From contig NZ_CP162010.1 in NCBI RefSeq assembly GCF_041734645.1, positions 1,364,001 to 1,428,000 of the forward strand: a stretch of 64,000 nucleotides of DNA, written 5' to 3'. How positions within the stretch are numbered: position 1 is the first letter of the stretch; every line of letters starts with the position of its first letter. Of the stretch, positions 30,997-40,841 are shown piece by piece. Below the pieces are notes generated by a model, which was given only the letters and a program-made list of their open reading frames with translations, was not told the DNA's origin and searched no databases. Source of the DNA: Rodentibacter sp901420285 (GTDB lineage Bacteria; Pseudomonadota; Gammaproteobacteria; Enterobacterales; Pasteurellaceae). The translations under genes were made by a program, and so were the position numbers.

Positions 30997-31542
30997 TTAT
31001 TTATTTAATACCCATCTATTTTTTATATATCGACCCGGATTATTATAATTTACTACTTTCGCATAATTACCTACAGCTGTAGCATTAGCAGGTATATCTT
31101 TGGTTACAACACTTCCAGCACCAATTGTTGCACATTCGCCAATACAGACATTCTCAATAATACAGCAATTTGGTCCAATATATACATTATCTGAGATTTT
31201 TGCAGCCACACCATCATTTGCACCGATAGTTGTATACTGTGATACATTAACATTGTTTCCAATTTTTGCAGAAGGATTAATAATTATCGGACCTGCATGC
31301 CCTATATATAAACCATATCCAACATCCGTATGGTGACTTATATCAATCCCATACTTTATCTTTTTATATCTATATATAGGATAGGAAAAAAATGATATAA
31401 CCGGCCCCCCTCTACTTGCCAGCCTAAACCAAAATAGAAAGTTAAAAGATCTATTAAAAATATAATTCCTTATAAAAAGAGTAGCATTAACTTTTCCCGT
31501 AATCCTATAAAGATCGCTTTTTACATACTCAATAACTGTCAT
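30997..31542 (-). CDS. Hexapeptide-repeat O-acyltransferase (CysE-like)
   Basis: A 181-residue protein of the serine-acetyltransferase-like left-handed beta-helix group. The second half shows hexapeptide repeats (IGPNCCIIENVCIGECATIGAGSVV, in pieces) and the HAGPIIINPSAKIGNN segment. By context it probably O-acetylates the polysaccharide or a lipid-linked sugar rather than serine. No acceptor can be read from the sequence. AT-rich, with codon use like the wzx/wzy genes. Confidence 0.75.
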   Translation of the reverse strand: MTVIEYVKSDLYRITGKVNATLFIRNYIFNRSFNFLFWFRLASRGGPVISFFSYPIYRYKKIKYGIDISHHTDVGYGLYIGHAGPIIINPSAKIGNNVNVSQYTTIGANDGVAAKISDNVYIGPNCCIIENVCIGECATIGAGSVVTKDIPANATAVGNYAKVVNYNNPGRYIKNRWVLNK

Positions 31543-31677
31543 ATTTATAAACTCCGTCTTTTTTCAAAATAAGATTTATAGACTTAAACAAGACTATAGT
31601 ATTATTATCTACATCATCACACCCGTGATATTATTCTTGTGTCATAAATATTAATATACCTATTTCCATATTTTCGA

Positions 31678-31705
31678 TATATATAGATAACCATAGTAGA
31701 GTCAA
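31678..31705 (-). promoter_or_regulatory. Candidate promoter for the acyltransferase-rml unit
   Basis: The minus strand has TTGACT (31705-31700), a 16-bp spacer and TATATA (31683-31678), in the 212-bp AT-rich gap between wbaP and the acyltransferase. No gene is seen in the gap. Confidence 0.4.
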
Positions 31706-31754
31706 TAAAGCCTATGCTGCCTGGAACAAAAATTTTCTCTTATAGTTTAAAAAA

Positions 31755-33164
31755 TTAATAAGCCCCATGACGATTCAAAACAACATTTATTGTTTTAAAT
31801 AAAATCGCAATATCATTCCATAACGACCAGTTTTTAACATACCACGCATCAAAATAAACGCGAGTATCATAATCTACATCATTACGACCACTTACCTGCC
31901 AAAGACCTGTCATGCCTGGCTTAGCCATCAAATAATAATCAACATCTTCTTCATAACGCTCAAGTTCTTCTTTCACGATAGGACGAGGACCGACTAAGCT
32001 CATTTCACCTTTTAATACATTAAATAACTGAGGAAGCTCATCTAAACTTGTTTTACGAATAAATGCTCCAATTTTCGTAATACGAGGATCATTCTTAAGT
32101 TTAAAATCTTTTTCCCATTCTGCTCTCGCTTCAGGGGAATTTTTTAATAACTCTTCTAATACTTCTTTAGAATTTACTACCATTGATCTAAATTTTAAAC
32201 ATTTGAATATTTTACCATTTCGACCAATTCTAGGATGTCCGTAAATCGCATTTCCACCATCTTTTTTTATGGCGAAATAAAGAGTAAGAAGTACAGGTGA
32301 AAGCCCAATAACAATGAGAATTGAGCCAATAATATCCATTGTTCGCTTTAAAAAGCGGGAAGAACGTTTTGCAAGATTATTATTAATACGCAATAACATC
32401 ACTTCATAGCTAAACAAGAAAGACATATCCGTGCTATATAGAGGTAATCCTCTTAATGTTGGAACTACTGTAATGTATCTTGCTTTATGTTTAGCTAATT
32501 CTCTTAGCCAAATATCTCTATCTTCACTTTCTCCATTTTCCAATGCAAGAATAAATTGTGTTGTTTCTAGATTTGCTATTTTCCATAATTTTGAGTATTC
32601 CAAAATAGGGATTTCTAAACGCTGAATATCTTTAACATTTGTTTGAATATAGCCAAGAATATTTAAACCAAGATAACGTTCTTGCATTAATGCACGATAC
32701 GCATCAACTGCATTTTTTCCATTACCAATAATGATCGTATCTTTTTTATACCAACCAGATTTAATCAATATTTTTTTTGTTACAATTCGTAATGTTGGCA
32801 TAAAAACAAGTGTGATTACCCAAGTAATTAACCATAAATTTCGAGATGAGTCTAATTTAGAAAAGGCAATGATGGCTAACTCTACAACTGCTAATATGGC
32901 TAATGTTCTTAATATCTCTTTAAGTTCAAACCAAAATGGTTTTCGATAAGTATAGTGGCGTAATCTCATCCAAAACCAAGCAACACCAATAAAACTTAAC
33001 AAAAAATGAATAACCACTCGTTCGTCAAATTGATCAGGAGGTACATACTCTGTTAAAGTTCCAGTGAAGCTGTTTAAAATAGCTAAAGTAAAGAAAAAGG
33101 GTAAGAATATGCCGATAAAATCTATACTAGCAAGAATCAATTTAGATAGAATTTGTTTATTCAT
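31755..33164 (-). CDS. wbaP: Undecaprenyl-phosphate sugar-1-phosphate transferase (WbaP type)
   Basis: A polyprenyl-phosphate hexose-1-phosphate transferase that starts the repeat unit on the membrane lipid. The 469-residue protein has four or five N-terminal membrane helices, a central Rossmann-like part and the C-terminal catalytic domain: KRTMDIIGS near residue 270, then LKFRSMVVNS, RKTSLDELPQLFNVLKGEMSLVGPRP (in pieces) and GLWQVSGRND. The family usually uses UDP-galactose or UDP-glucose. In H. influenzae the same position in the hmg locus holds a WbaP homologue. It is the last gene of the wzz-to-wbaP run, 1 bp after wzy. Confidence 0.88.
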   Translation of the reverse strand: MNKQILSKLILASIDFIGIFLPFFFTLAILNSFTGTLTEYVPPDQFDERVVIHFLLSFIGVAWFWMRLRHYTYRKPFWFELKEILRTLAILAVVELAIIAFSKLDSSRNLWLITWVITLVFMPTLRIVTKKILIKSGWYKKDTIIIGNGKNAVDAYRALMQERYLGLNILGYIQTNVKDIQRLEIPILEYSKLWKIANLETTQFILALENGESEDRDIWLRELAKHKARYITVVPTLRGLPLYSTDMSFLFSYEVMLLRINNNLAKRSSRFLKRTMDIIGSILIVIGLSPVLLTLYFAIKKDGGNAIYGHPRIGRNGKIFKCLKFRSMVVNSKEVLEELLKNSPEARAEWEKDFKLKNDPRITKIGAFIRKTSLDELPQLFNVLKGEMSLVGPRPIVKEELERYEEDVDYYLMAKPGMTGLWQVSGRNDVDYDTRVYFDAWYVKNWSLWNDIAILFKTINVVLNRHGAY

Positions 33165-33165
33165 A

Positions 33166-34290
33166 TTACTCCCAAGATTTATATTTATTTATATTTTTTG
33201 AATAAAAAATAAGTGAAATTAATAATAAGATGTAATTATATCCAATGTTAATCATATGGCTTTCAGTTATTGAATAGAGAATCATAAAAAAGAAAATGAT
33301 TGATTCTTTATAAAGTTTTTCCCTAAGCAAAAAACTAATAAAATAATAACTCATCAATGAAAACAAAATAAGAAAACTGAAATTTGAAAGACTTAGAGAT
33401 ACATATAAATTATCAATAACAATATTGTTTTCTTGAATCAATACCCTCATATCTCTAGGTAAAAATGAAAAACCAAATAGCTCATATGCTTCATAAGACA
33501 ACCTTATCCTTTCAGATAGTAGTCTATTTACCTCACTAAGAACTGCAATATCATTAAATTTCACCATTGAAAATAAAGATAATAACGGGAATAGTACCAT
33601 TGACATTCTCATTAAAAACTGAACGATACTATATCTTATAACATGGAGATATTGCTCTATAAACATCACCATAATTAATAATAATGAGAGAAGAAGGCTC
33701 GTTCTAGAGTAAGAAAATGAATATATAAAAAAGCTAAAAGCAATTAGAAAGATAAAGGAGGTGGAGGCAACCTTTTTCCTTATCATAAAAAATAAAGTAA
33801 GAAATATAAAGAATCTCATTGGAAATGTATTAGGGTGAAACATCTCGAATGTATAACGAGGTCTGCCATTTGTTTCATCATAAAGATACTCTGCACCACC
33901 TGCAATGTAATATTTATATAGAAAATATAATACCACTATAAAAATAGATAGTAGAGATAGTATATATAGAACTTTAAATAGTAACCTAAAGTCTATAAAT
34001 TTAGATATCAGTATAAATATATAAGCAATCAGAAATGATGAATCTTTTGAAATATATGAACAATAAATAAATATAGAAAAACATATTGCTTTTGTGATAA
34101 TTCCTTTTCTCTCTAAAAGATTAGGCTGAAAAAGAAGAATAATCCAAGAAATGGGTAGAATAACATTCTTCGATATCTGATAAGTCTCATAAAATATAGA
34201 TTCCTCATTACTAATACTCAAAAAAGAGGTAATAAATAGGAATCCATAAGATAAAAAGAAAATTGAATTATAAATATTTCGAACGTTCAT
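33166..34290 (-). CDS. wzy: O-antigen polymerase candidate (Wzy)
   Basis: A 374-residue, strongly hydrophobic protein with about ten membrane segments and a central periplasmic loop (residues about 130-160 with RPRYTFEMFHPNTFPMRFF in pieces). It is the only unassigned polytopic protein in the cluster besides wzx, so I call it Wzy, the block polymerase. Wzy proteins share little sequence, so this rests on topology and position. Very AT-rich. It lies between a glycosyltransferase and wbaP. Confidence 0.65.
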   Translation of the reverse strand: MNVRNIYNSIFFLSYGFLFITSFLSISNEESIFYETYQISKNVILPISWIILLFQPNLLERKGIITKAICFSIFIYCSYISKDSSFLIAYIFILISKFIDFRLLFKVLYILSLLSIFIVVLYFLYKYYIAGGAEYLYDETNGRPRYTFEMFHPNTFPMRFFIFLTLFFMIRKKVASTSFIFLIAFSFFIYSFSYSRTSLLLSLLLIMVMFIEQYLHVIRYSIVQFLMRMSMVLFPLLSLFSMVKFNDIAVLSEVNRLLSERIRLSYEAYELFGFSFLPRDMRVLIQENNIVIDNLYVSLSLSNFSFLILFSLMSYYFISFLLREKLYKESIIFFFMILYSITESHMINIGYNYILLLISLIFYSKNINKYKSWE

Positions 34291-34296
34291 ATTTAA

Positions 34297-34995
34297 TTAA
34301 ATCTTAATCAATTTCTTAATAAAAGATGCTACTCGATTACCTAATAACTTTTTAATTTTAGACTTCGCTTTCATCTTAAACGGTTGCCAAGTAGCATCAT
34401 AATGGTGAATTGAATAAGTATTTTCTGTAATATTCAACTCATTCGTTTTATAGTTTAATGGGCAAAAGTATTCCGTTGAATAGATATGAATATCACCTAA
34501 CACTTGATTTTTGTCTATAGATTGCAATCCTTTTTTTTCTAAGAGAGAGCTAGTTACATTAACGCATGTAACGATATTATTCATATCAAACCCTGCATTA
34601 TGATAATATTGCATATTCTCATAAATAAATTGATGATTCTGAATTGCACCAAATCCAATACCAGTATTAACTTCACCTGCAAATTCAAATCCAAGAAAAC
34701 AATTATGTTTTAATAAAGAATCAATATTATTAATAATTTCAACATCTGTATCTAAGTAAATTCCACCTTCATTATAAATAATATCTAACCTAGCATAATC
34801 TGAAACAAAAGCATATTTTCTTTCTTTATATGCTTTTTCAATAAATGGAATCTTATTTACATTATAATTGCTTTCATTCCATTCAATAATCTCATAGTCG
34901 GGGCAGTATTTTTCCCACGATTTAATGCAACGCTGTACACTTTCTGGTAATGGATTATTACCAAACCAACAATAATGTATTTTTTTAGGTATCAT
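34297..34995 (-). CDS. Glycosyltransferase with DXD motif (GT32-like)
   Basis: A 232-residue protein of the Gly_transf_sug/OCH1-like group. The start IPKKIHYCWFGNNPLP, the segment YAFVSDYARLDIIYNEGGIYLDTDVEI with the metal-binding DxD (LDTDVE, about residues 78-83), and a basic C-terminus (KSKIKKLLGNR) are visible. It should transfer one sugar of the repeat unit at the cytoplasmic face of the inner membrane. Donor and linkage are unknown. Confidence 0.82.
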   Translation of the reverse strand: MIPKKIHYCWFGNNPLPESVQRCIKSWEKYCPDYEIIEWNESNYNVNKIPFIEKAYKERKYAFVSDYARLDIIYNEGGIYLDTDVEIINNIDSLLKHNCFLGFEFAGEVNTGIGFGAIQNHQFIYENMQYYHNAGFDMNNIVTCVNVTSSLLEKKGLQSIDKNQVLGDIHIYSTEYFCPLNYKTNELNITENTYSIHHYDATWQPFKMKAKSKIKKLLGNRVASFIKKLIKI

Positions 34996-35020
34996 AGAAT
35001 ATCCAAATTTTATAAAATAA

Positions 35021-36022
35021 TTAGGTGATGCCTTTCATTTGCTTATACATATCATATAACTTCTGATAGGTATCAAAAACATATGCGAATAGACTGATCT
35101 GAACTTTTCGAGTTAAATTAATATAAGGACATTTAAGCACTGATAATATATTGTCTTTAGCAAATTTTCTTGATTTTTTAATCAAATTCTTATCGTGCCA
35201 GTGCTTATCTGCTTGAATCATCATATTAATGAAAACAATTTCCCATGTGACTTTTGCTACACTCATATTCGCTTTTAATTCGGGATATTTACCTACAATA
35301 AAGTCATATTCCTCATTGATTGCCTGATATAAATCATATGTTTTTTCATTAAATTTAGAATGACCAATAGAACCTTCTCTTTTTAAATAAAAATATTTTG
35401 GTGAAGGGTTAAAAACGGCTTTTTCAGCTAAATCAATAACTTTATATGTAGTTAATTGATCTTCAAATAATCTACCCTCAGGAAATTTTATATTATTCCA
35501 TAATTCTCTCTTATATAGCTTTCCCCAAGCACAAGGAGTTAAATAGTTATTAAATAAGAAACAGTCTAATGCCTCTTGTTTAGAAAGAATAAGTAAACTA
35601 TTTAAATTTGAGTTTGCAATAGTTTTATTAGGGTAAACATTGTATGCACTAACGCAACTTATATCTGCCTTATTTTTACTTAAATCAGCATATAAAGTCG
35701 AGATCATATCTGGAGCAATATGATCATCACTATCAATAAAAGAGACGTACTCACCCTGCATAATTTCCATACCTGCATTTCGTGCAGAAGATAATCCGCC
35801 ATTTTTTTTATGAAGAGCGGTAATATTTTTATATTGTTTTGCATATCTATCGCAAATCTCTCCAGAGCTATCTGTTGCACCGTCATTAACCAAGATAATT
35901 TCTAATGGTGTGTAATCTTGAGCAAGAATACTCTCTATACATTTTTCTAAATATGCTTCTACATTGTAGATAGGAACAATAACAGAGATTAATGGATTCG
36001 TTTTCATATTGTTATTTACCAT
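35021..36022 (-). CDS. Family 2 glycosyltransferase
   Basis: A GT2 enzyme with a GT-A fold at the N-terminus: ISVIVPIYNVEAYLEKCIES, then LVNDGATDSSGEICD and the DxD-type YVSFIDSDDHI. The C-terminal half is of unknown role. The start is uncertain; ATG at 36022 overlaps the upstream stop codon region by 11 bases and ATG at 36007 (MKTNPLISV) is an alternative, neither with a clear ribosome site. Sugar donor unknown. Confidence 0.8.
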   Translation of the reverse strand: MVNNNMKTNPLISVIVPIYNVEAYLEKCIESILAQDYTPLEIILVNDGATDSSGEICDRYAKQYKNITALHKKNGGLSSARNAGMEIMQGEYVSFIDSDDHIAPDMISTLYADLSKNKADISCVSAYNVYPNKTIANSNLNSLLILSKQEALDCFLFNNYLTPCAWGKLYKRELWNNIKFPEGRLFEDQLTTYKVIDLAEKAVFNPSPKYFYLKREGSIGHSKFNEKTYDLYQAINEEYDFIVGKYPELKANMSVAKVTWEIVFINMMIQADKHWHDKNLIKKSRKFAKDNILSVLKCPYINLTRKVQISLFAYVFDTYQKLYDMYKQMKGIT

Positions 36023-36866
36023 GAATTTTATCAAATCTACCTAACTGATTTTTGAAAGCATCTATGATGCCCTTAAACATAAACCTTAAATAGTTTTTTT
36101 TATTCTTAAATAAAAATAAAACTTTAAATAACTTATAAAGAATAGTTTTTAGCATAAAGAAAGATTTTTGATGCAATAAACACCATAATAAGTTTCTTAC
36201 TTGATAATAATATCTTAATGGAGATGCTACACCGACTCCAAACTTTTTACCTTTAAATGTAAATAAATGAAGATTTTCAGCAGGTTGATGAGCTAAGATG
36301 GCTTCATTACACTGAATAAGTTTAAAACCTAATTTATTCATCCGAATAAAATACTCCCAATCGACCACATCAATAAAAAGATCTTCATTAAATAGCCCTA
36401 CTTTTTGAAATGCTTCTTTTGTGAATAATACTCCAGATTGCATGGTGATAGTTTTTTCTTCATACTGCTTAGAGGAAACTTTCGATATTGCTCGTTCAAC
36501 TTTATATCTTGGAGATAAAGCTCCAAGCTGTTTTAAACCGAATTCATCAATATAGGCTTTATAAACATCTAAAATGTTATTATTAAACTGACTATCTTGA
36601 TCCATTGAAACAACAAACTTGTAGCCATATTCAATACTTTTTTCAAATCCTATATTTAATGCGTTAGCAATCCCAGTGTTATCTAATAATGGAATGTATT
36701 CTAAACCAAATTCCTGAATTAGGGGTTCAAAAAGTTTTACATTATCTAAATCAGAATTATCAATTACAAAGAGTTTATCAAAGTAATGAATGTAACTTAA
36801 AATATTTTTAATTACATCAATATCTGGATTATATGCTACTACGACACAAGAAGTATTCTTTTTCAT
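36012..36866 (-). CDS. Rhamnosyltransferase-like family 2 glycosyltransferase
   Basis: A 284-residue GT2 protein of the RfbF/RfbN rhamnosyltransferase type: SCVVVAYNPDIDVIKNILS, the LFVIDNSD segment, the VVSMDQDSQF acidic motif (about residues 87-96) and VDWEYFIRMNKLG. With a full rml set nearby, transfer of L-rhamnose is the likely reaction. The start overlaps the upstream glycosyltransferase by four bases (ATGA). Confidence 0.8.
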   Translation of the reverse strand: MKKNTSCVVVAYNPDIDVIKNILSYIHYFDKLFVIDNSDLDNVKLFEPLIQEFGLEYIPLLDNTGIANALNIGFEKSIEYGYKFVVSMDQDSQFNNNILDVYKAYIDEFGLKQLGALSPRYKVERAISKVSSKQYEEKTITMQSGVLFTKEAFQKVGLFNEDLFIDVVDWEYFIRMNKLGFKLIQCNEAILAHQPAENLHLFTFKGKKFGVGVASPLRYYYQVRNLLWCLLHQKSFFMLKTILYKLFKVLFLFKNKKNYLRFMFKGIIDAFKNQLGRFDKIHGK

Positions 36867-37960
36867 TTTACTAAGTTAATAAATAGTTGTTCAATTTCGG
36901 CTGTTTTATCTTTTACATTAAAATCACTAATAACTCTATTGTAAGCATTTTCTGATAAAGAGTGACATATAGTATTATATTCTCTAATCAAGTTAGAGAA
37001 ATATACAGCTTCGTCTAAATTATTAATAACAAACCCACTTTCTTCATTTATAATAAGATCAACTAGTCCACCTATATTAGACACAAGTATTGGTTTTTTC
37101 ATTGCCATATATTCAGCGGCAGCCAAACTAAGTCCTTCCCATTTTGAGAACAAAACAGCTTGGTTAAATCTTCTTACATAATTAGATGGTTCTGATACCC
37201 AACCAGTAATTAAGAAATTCTGAGCTATGTTATATTCAGCGATTCTATTCTCTACCTGTTTCCGTAGTTCTCCATCACCTACTATAACAAATAATGTTTC
37301 TGGGTATTTTTTTATAACTTCTTTTGCAAATTCAACGAAAAATAGAGGATTTTTTTGTTCTGTAATTCGCCCAACCATACCAATAATGTATCTATCTTTA
37401 GGCAATGGATTTTCAATATTGCTTGAGGCATCTAGAGTTTCTACATCAATGCCATTATAAATCAGTTCTAATTTCCTTACAGAAATGCCGATTTTTTGGG
37501 CTTCTTCATATTCAGATTTCGAAATAAGAATAAATTTATCAGTAAAATAAGAAAGAATTTTCTCTACTAGTTTATAAATAACAATTTTAACCTTAGAGGC
37601 ATTCATCTTGAATGACCAGCCATGAGGATTATAAGCAACTTTTGACTTTAACCCTATATTAGCCATTCGACCAATTAGCCCACCAAATGTACTATGTAAA
37701 TAAATTACGTCTGGCTTTTCAGCTTTAATGATTTTACGAATATTATAGGCGTATTTGAATAGCCTAATTAGAGAAAATGTTTGCTCAATATCTACATGAT
37801 AAAAGCCATCTAGGTTTGAGAATTTATTTTCTCCTGTAGTAATCAATACATTACTAAATTTATCTACATTAGAATGTTTAAGATACATTCTAAGATAAGT
37901 ATCTATACCACCGCCGTTTGCTTGTGTGAAATGTAGTACTTTTATTTTTTTATTTTTCAT
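36863..37960 (-). CDS. Family 4 glycosyltransferase
   Basis: A 365-residue GT-B enzyme: the N-terminal motif GGGIDTYLRMYL, then the donor domain with IGMVGRITEQKNPLFFVEFAKE and the EX7E-type segment (FSKWEGLSLAAAEYMAMKKPIL in pieces, about residues 280-302). It acts at the inner membrane; donor unknown. It lies 8 bp after wzx. Confidence 0.85.
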   Translation of the reverse strand: MKNKKIKVLHFTQANGGGIDTYLRMYLKHSNVDKFSNVLITTGENKFSNLDGFYHVDIEQTFSLIRLFKYAYNIRKIIKAEKPDVIYLHSTFGGLIGRMANIGLKSKVAYNPHGWSFKMNASKVKIVIYKLVEKILSYFTDKFILISKSEYEEAQKIGISVRKLELIYNGIDVETLDASSNIENPLPKDRYIIGMVGRITEQKNPLFFVEFAKEVIKKYPETLFVIVGDGELRKQVENRIAEYNIAQNFLITGWVSEPSNYVRRFNQAVLFSKWEGLSLAAAEYMAMKKPILVSNIGGLVDLIINEESGFVINNLDEAVYFSNLIREYNTICHSLSENAYNRVISDFNVKDKTAEIEQLFINLVK

Positions 37961-37968
37961 TTTGTAAT

Positions 37969-39525
37969 TTATTTACTAATAAACATATTTTTAACTCTAA
38001 GTGAAAATGCTCTCATGTCTTTATTAAATACAAGAAGCATCAGGACACTTACAAGAATGTATATCACAGCTACAATTGCTGAGTTTATTGCCCATTTTAT
38101 GAAAGATACATTATCCATCATAAGGTTGAAAGCCTGTAGTTTATCTATTATAAATATAGAACACATAATAGAAATAAGCAAGGTTATGCTTAATATAACT
38201 AATTTTTTTATATATAAATCAATAGATACACTAAATCCTCTAGAAAATAAAAAATAGGCTTTCCATCCAATCACCATAATAAACAAGCTAATGGCACTGC
38301 CTAAAATAATGCCAAATAAACCAAAGTATTTACCTAAAATAATTGATAAGGTAATCGTCATAACGCTTTCAATAATAGGGGCATATACGTCACCAAATAG
38401 TCCATAACCAACTAAAAAACTATCAATAAAAGATCTTGCTAGACGAATAAATGCATACAAAGTTAAAACGAATAATACTTGTTTCTCAATTATAAAATCA
38501 GAACCAATCCATAATGTAATAAAGTATTCTGACTGTAAATAGAAAGTAAAACAGATGATAGAAATCATCCAATATCTAAAAACTAAGAATTGGTTAAAAA
38601 AAGTAATTACTTTATTCTTATCACCTTGTGCAATTAGATTACCTATGCCAGCTTGAATGCCTGCAAATGTAGCTCCAACTAAAGAATATATTGCAGTAAC
38701 AATAATCATATAATTTTCATACTTTGTTACAGTATAAAGAGAAATATAAGAATAAATAATAATAGGTGTCACTTGTGTTATAATAATTCCGCCTACTTGA
38801 TGAAAAAATATTTGTTTTATTTTTGTAATAATTTCTGTATGTTTATTTCTTAATATTTTTCCATTTGATAGATTAATCACTAACCAAGGATAATCTCTCT
38901 TTACAACATATTTTATAAGCAAAGCGATAAGAATACTTAGTATAACCTCAATAAAACACCAAGCTAAAAATTTATTCTCGATATTTTCTACCAATATTAT
39001 TACAAAAATTTGTAATACATATTTAGTAAATTTCATTAACTGGTTAATATAATTTACTTTATACTCTTGTAAATCCGCAACCAGAAGCACCTGAACATAG
39101 CTGACAAAATAGGTTGATAATGATGATATTAAGAAAGAGGTAAATGCTACATATGCATACCAAATCGGTAATATAGTTTTACTAAATAGCACAGGTAAAC
39201 AAAAAAATATAATGATAGAGCATAAAATAATGATATAGGCTACTTTTCTATATATCCAACCTTGAACACTGATAATTTCAGATATACTTTCTCTATCATT
39301 TTTTGAAATTGGCTTATAAAGAGCATAAGAGATAGCGTTCATTATTCCAAGTTCAGCCAAGCTTAAAAAACCTATAATATTCATGGCAATAGTATTCATG
39401 CCAAGAATTTCAGATCCTAGGTTATCTAAGAAATATCGCCGTGCTAGGAATGTAATAACAAGATTTATTAAAAATAGAGAGAATGCAACTCTCATATTTT
39501 TAAAGCTTTTCTTAGCTATACTCAT
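37969..39525 (-). CDS. wzx: Polysaccharide flippase Wzx
   Basis: A 518-residue membrane protein with about 12-14 helices of the MATE-like polysaccharide-export group. It should flip the undecaprenyl-linked repeat unit to the periplasm. The N-terminus MSIAKKSFKNMRVAFSLFLI and the early segment EILGMNTIAMNIIGFLSLAELG match the group. AT-rich. It lies 14 bp after wzz. Confidence 0.82.
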   Translation of the reverse strand: MSIAKKSFKNMRVAFSLFLINLVITFLARRYFLDNLGSEILGMNTIAMNIIGFLSLAELGIMNAISYALYKPISKNDRESISEIISVQGWIYRKVAYIIILCSIIIFFCLPVLFSKTILPIWYAYVAFTSFLISSLSTYFVSYVQVLLVADLQEYKVNYINQLMKFTKYVLQIFVIILVENIENKFLAWCFIEVILSILIALLIKYVVKRDYPWLVINLSNGKILRNKHTEIITKIKQIFFHQVGGIIITQVTPIIIYSYISLYTVTKYENYMIIVTAIYSLVGATFAGIQAGIGNLIAQGDKNKVITFFNQFLVFRYWMISIICFTFYLQSEYFITLWIGSDFIIEKQVLFVLTLYAFIRLARSFIDSFLVGYGLFGDVYAPIIESVMTITLSIILGKYFGLFGIILGSAISLFIMVIGWKAYFLFSRGFSVSIDLYIKKLVILSITLLISIMCSIFIIDKLQAFNLMMDNVSFIKWAINSAIVAVIYILVSVLMLLVFNKDMRAFSLRVKNMFISK

Positions 39526-39539
39526 ATATAACCAGAATT

Positions 39540-40649
39540 TTATTTAGTTATTTGTTTTCTAATTAGAATAATTGCAGAAGAAATAATCATACCTAAAATA
39601 AATCCAATACTCAGAATAATTATTCTCTTAGGCTTATCCTTCACCACTGGATAATCCGGTGAAGCCTGATACCGAAATGTATTTGCTTTAACTTCTTTTG
39701 CCTTAATTAACAAGGGTTCTAATTCGGAAAGTAAAGAAGAAACTTGATAATATCTTGGGGGATAAATAATGTTATTCTTTTTCAAAACCTCAATTTGTGC
39801 TTTGAGATATTTTTCCCCAAGCATAAAAAGATATGCACCATCACTTAATTTAGAATCAGAGAGAGGTATTTTTGTATCAGACATTGCTATTGCCTGTAAT
39901 GCATTATCATTAGTTGCTGAATTGAAAGACTTTGAATATTCTTTTATCCCTGCTTCTTTCGCAATGCTTAAGGCATTTTCTAGATTTTCTAACTGGACAG
40001 ATTTATTTATCGCCAAATCTCTCTCAAACTTTGTTTTTTCATAGTTCAAATCGGATACTAATTCATTGAAATAAAGAAGAAAACCATCTAACTCTATTTG
40101 ATACGCAGACTTGTTTATAGCAGAAATAAACTGTGATAAGACAGTTTGTGCTTCAGCAGGGGTTTCAGCATAAAAACTAATTTGATTACCAATGAGATCC
40201 GGCTCTTTTTTGCTATCCGGCTTTTTGATAGCAATATTTTTTGTCATCAAATCCGAAAGAATGCGCAATTTTTCTGTTTCTGATTTTCCTTCAGTTTCTT
40301 TCTTATAAAAATCAGATTGCTCAAAGAATTTTCTTCTTTCGTCTAAAGATTCTGAAAGCAAATTAAACTGCCCGAATAAATTACTTGCCGTCACACCGGC
40401 ATCAAACTCACCACCGACAATTCGAGCATACTCTTTTCTCACAAGGAAATAATCCCCTAGATCTGCTGTTCTCGGCCCAATCACTTCCGCATTTGAGGTC
40501 CACTGCTCTTTCGCTGTAAATGCATAAATACCCGCAATTAAAGTACACACAAGCACAGAAAGCGCAATCCAAATTTTCTTATTCCAAAGTTCTCGGAAGA
40601 GTTCTACTAAATCAATTTCATCTTGTTTTTGAGAAGATAATTCGCTCAT
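39540..40649 (-). CDS. wzz: O-antigen chain-length determinant Wzz
   Basis: A polysaccharide co-polymerase that sets chain length in the Wzy pathway. In 369 residues there are two membrane helices (about 31-48 and 343-362) flanking a large periplasmic coiled domain, and the Pro-rich motif before the second helix (SPDYPVVKDKPKR) is seen. It is the first gene of the minus-strand operon wzz-wzx-GT4-GT2-GT2-GT32-wzy-wbaP. AAAGGA precedes ATG 40649. Its promoter is built on a TTG repeat. Confidence 0.93.
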   Translation of the reverse strand: MSELSSQKQDEIDLVELFRELWNKKIWIALSVLVCTLIAGIYAFTAKEQWTSNAEVIGPRTADLGDYFLVRKEYARIVGGEFDAGVTASNLFGQFNLLSESLDERRKFFEQSDFYKKETEGKSETEKLRILSDLMTKNIAIKKPDSKKEPDLIGNQISFYAETPAEAQTVLSQFISAINKSAYQIELDGFLLYFNELVSDLNYEKTKFERDLAINKSVQLENLENALSIAKEAGIKEYSKSFNSATNDNALQAIAMSDTKIPLSDSKLSDGAYLFMLGEKYLKAQIEVLKKNNIIYPPRYYQVSSLLSELEPLLIKAKEVKANTFRYQASPDYPVVKDKPKRIIILSIGFILGMIISSAIILIRKQITK

Positions 40650-40693
40650 ATTTATTCCTTTAAGAGAATCTTATTGCTAAAAATAACCGGTCC

Positions 40694-40753
<60 letters not shown>

Positions 40754-40795
40754 AAATTATGTAACTTATTGTAAATATTGCAAATTTACAACGAA

Positions 40796-40822
40796 AATGC
40801 GGCTAAATTTAACCGCATTTCC
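40796..40822 (-). terminator. Terminator after glnA
   Basis: The hairpin AAATGCGG ... CCGCATTT has an A/T-rich palindromic centre and lies 20 bp past the glnA stop. It separates glnA from the wzz promoter. Confidence 0.7.
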
Positions 40823-40841
40823 ATATTAAACCCTACGTAAA

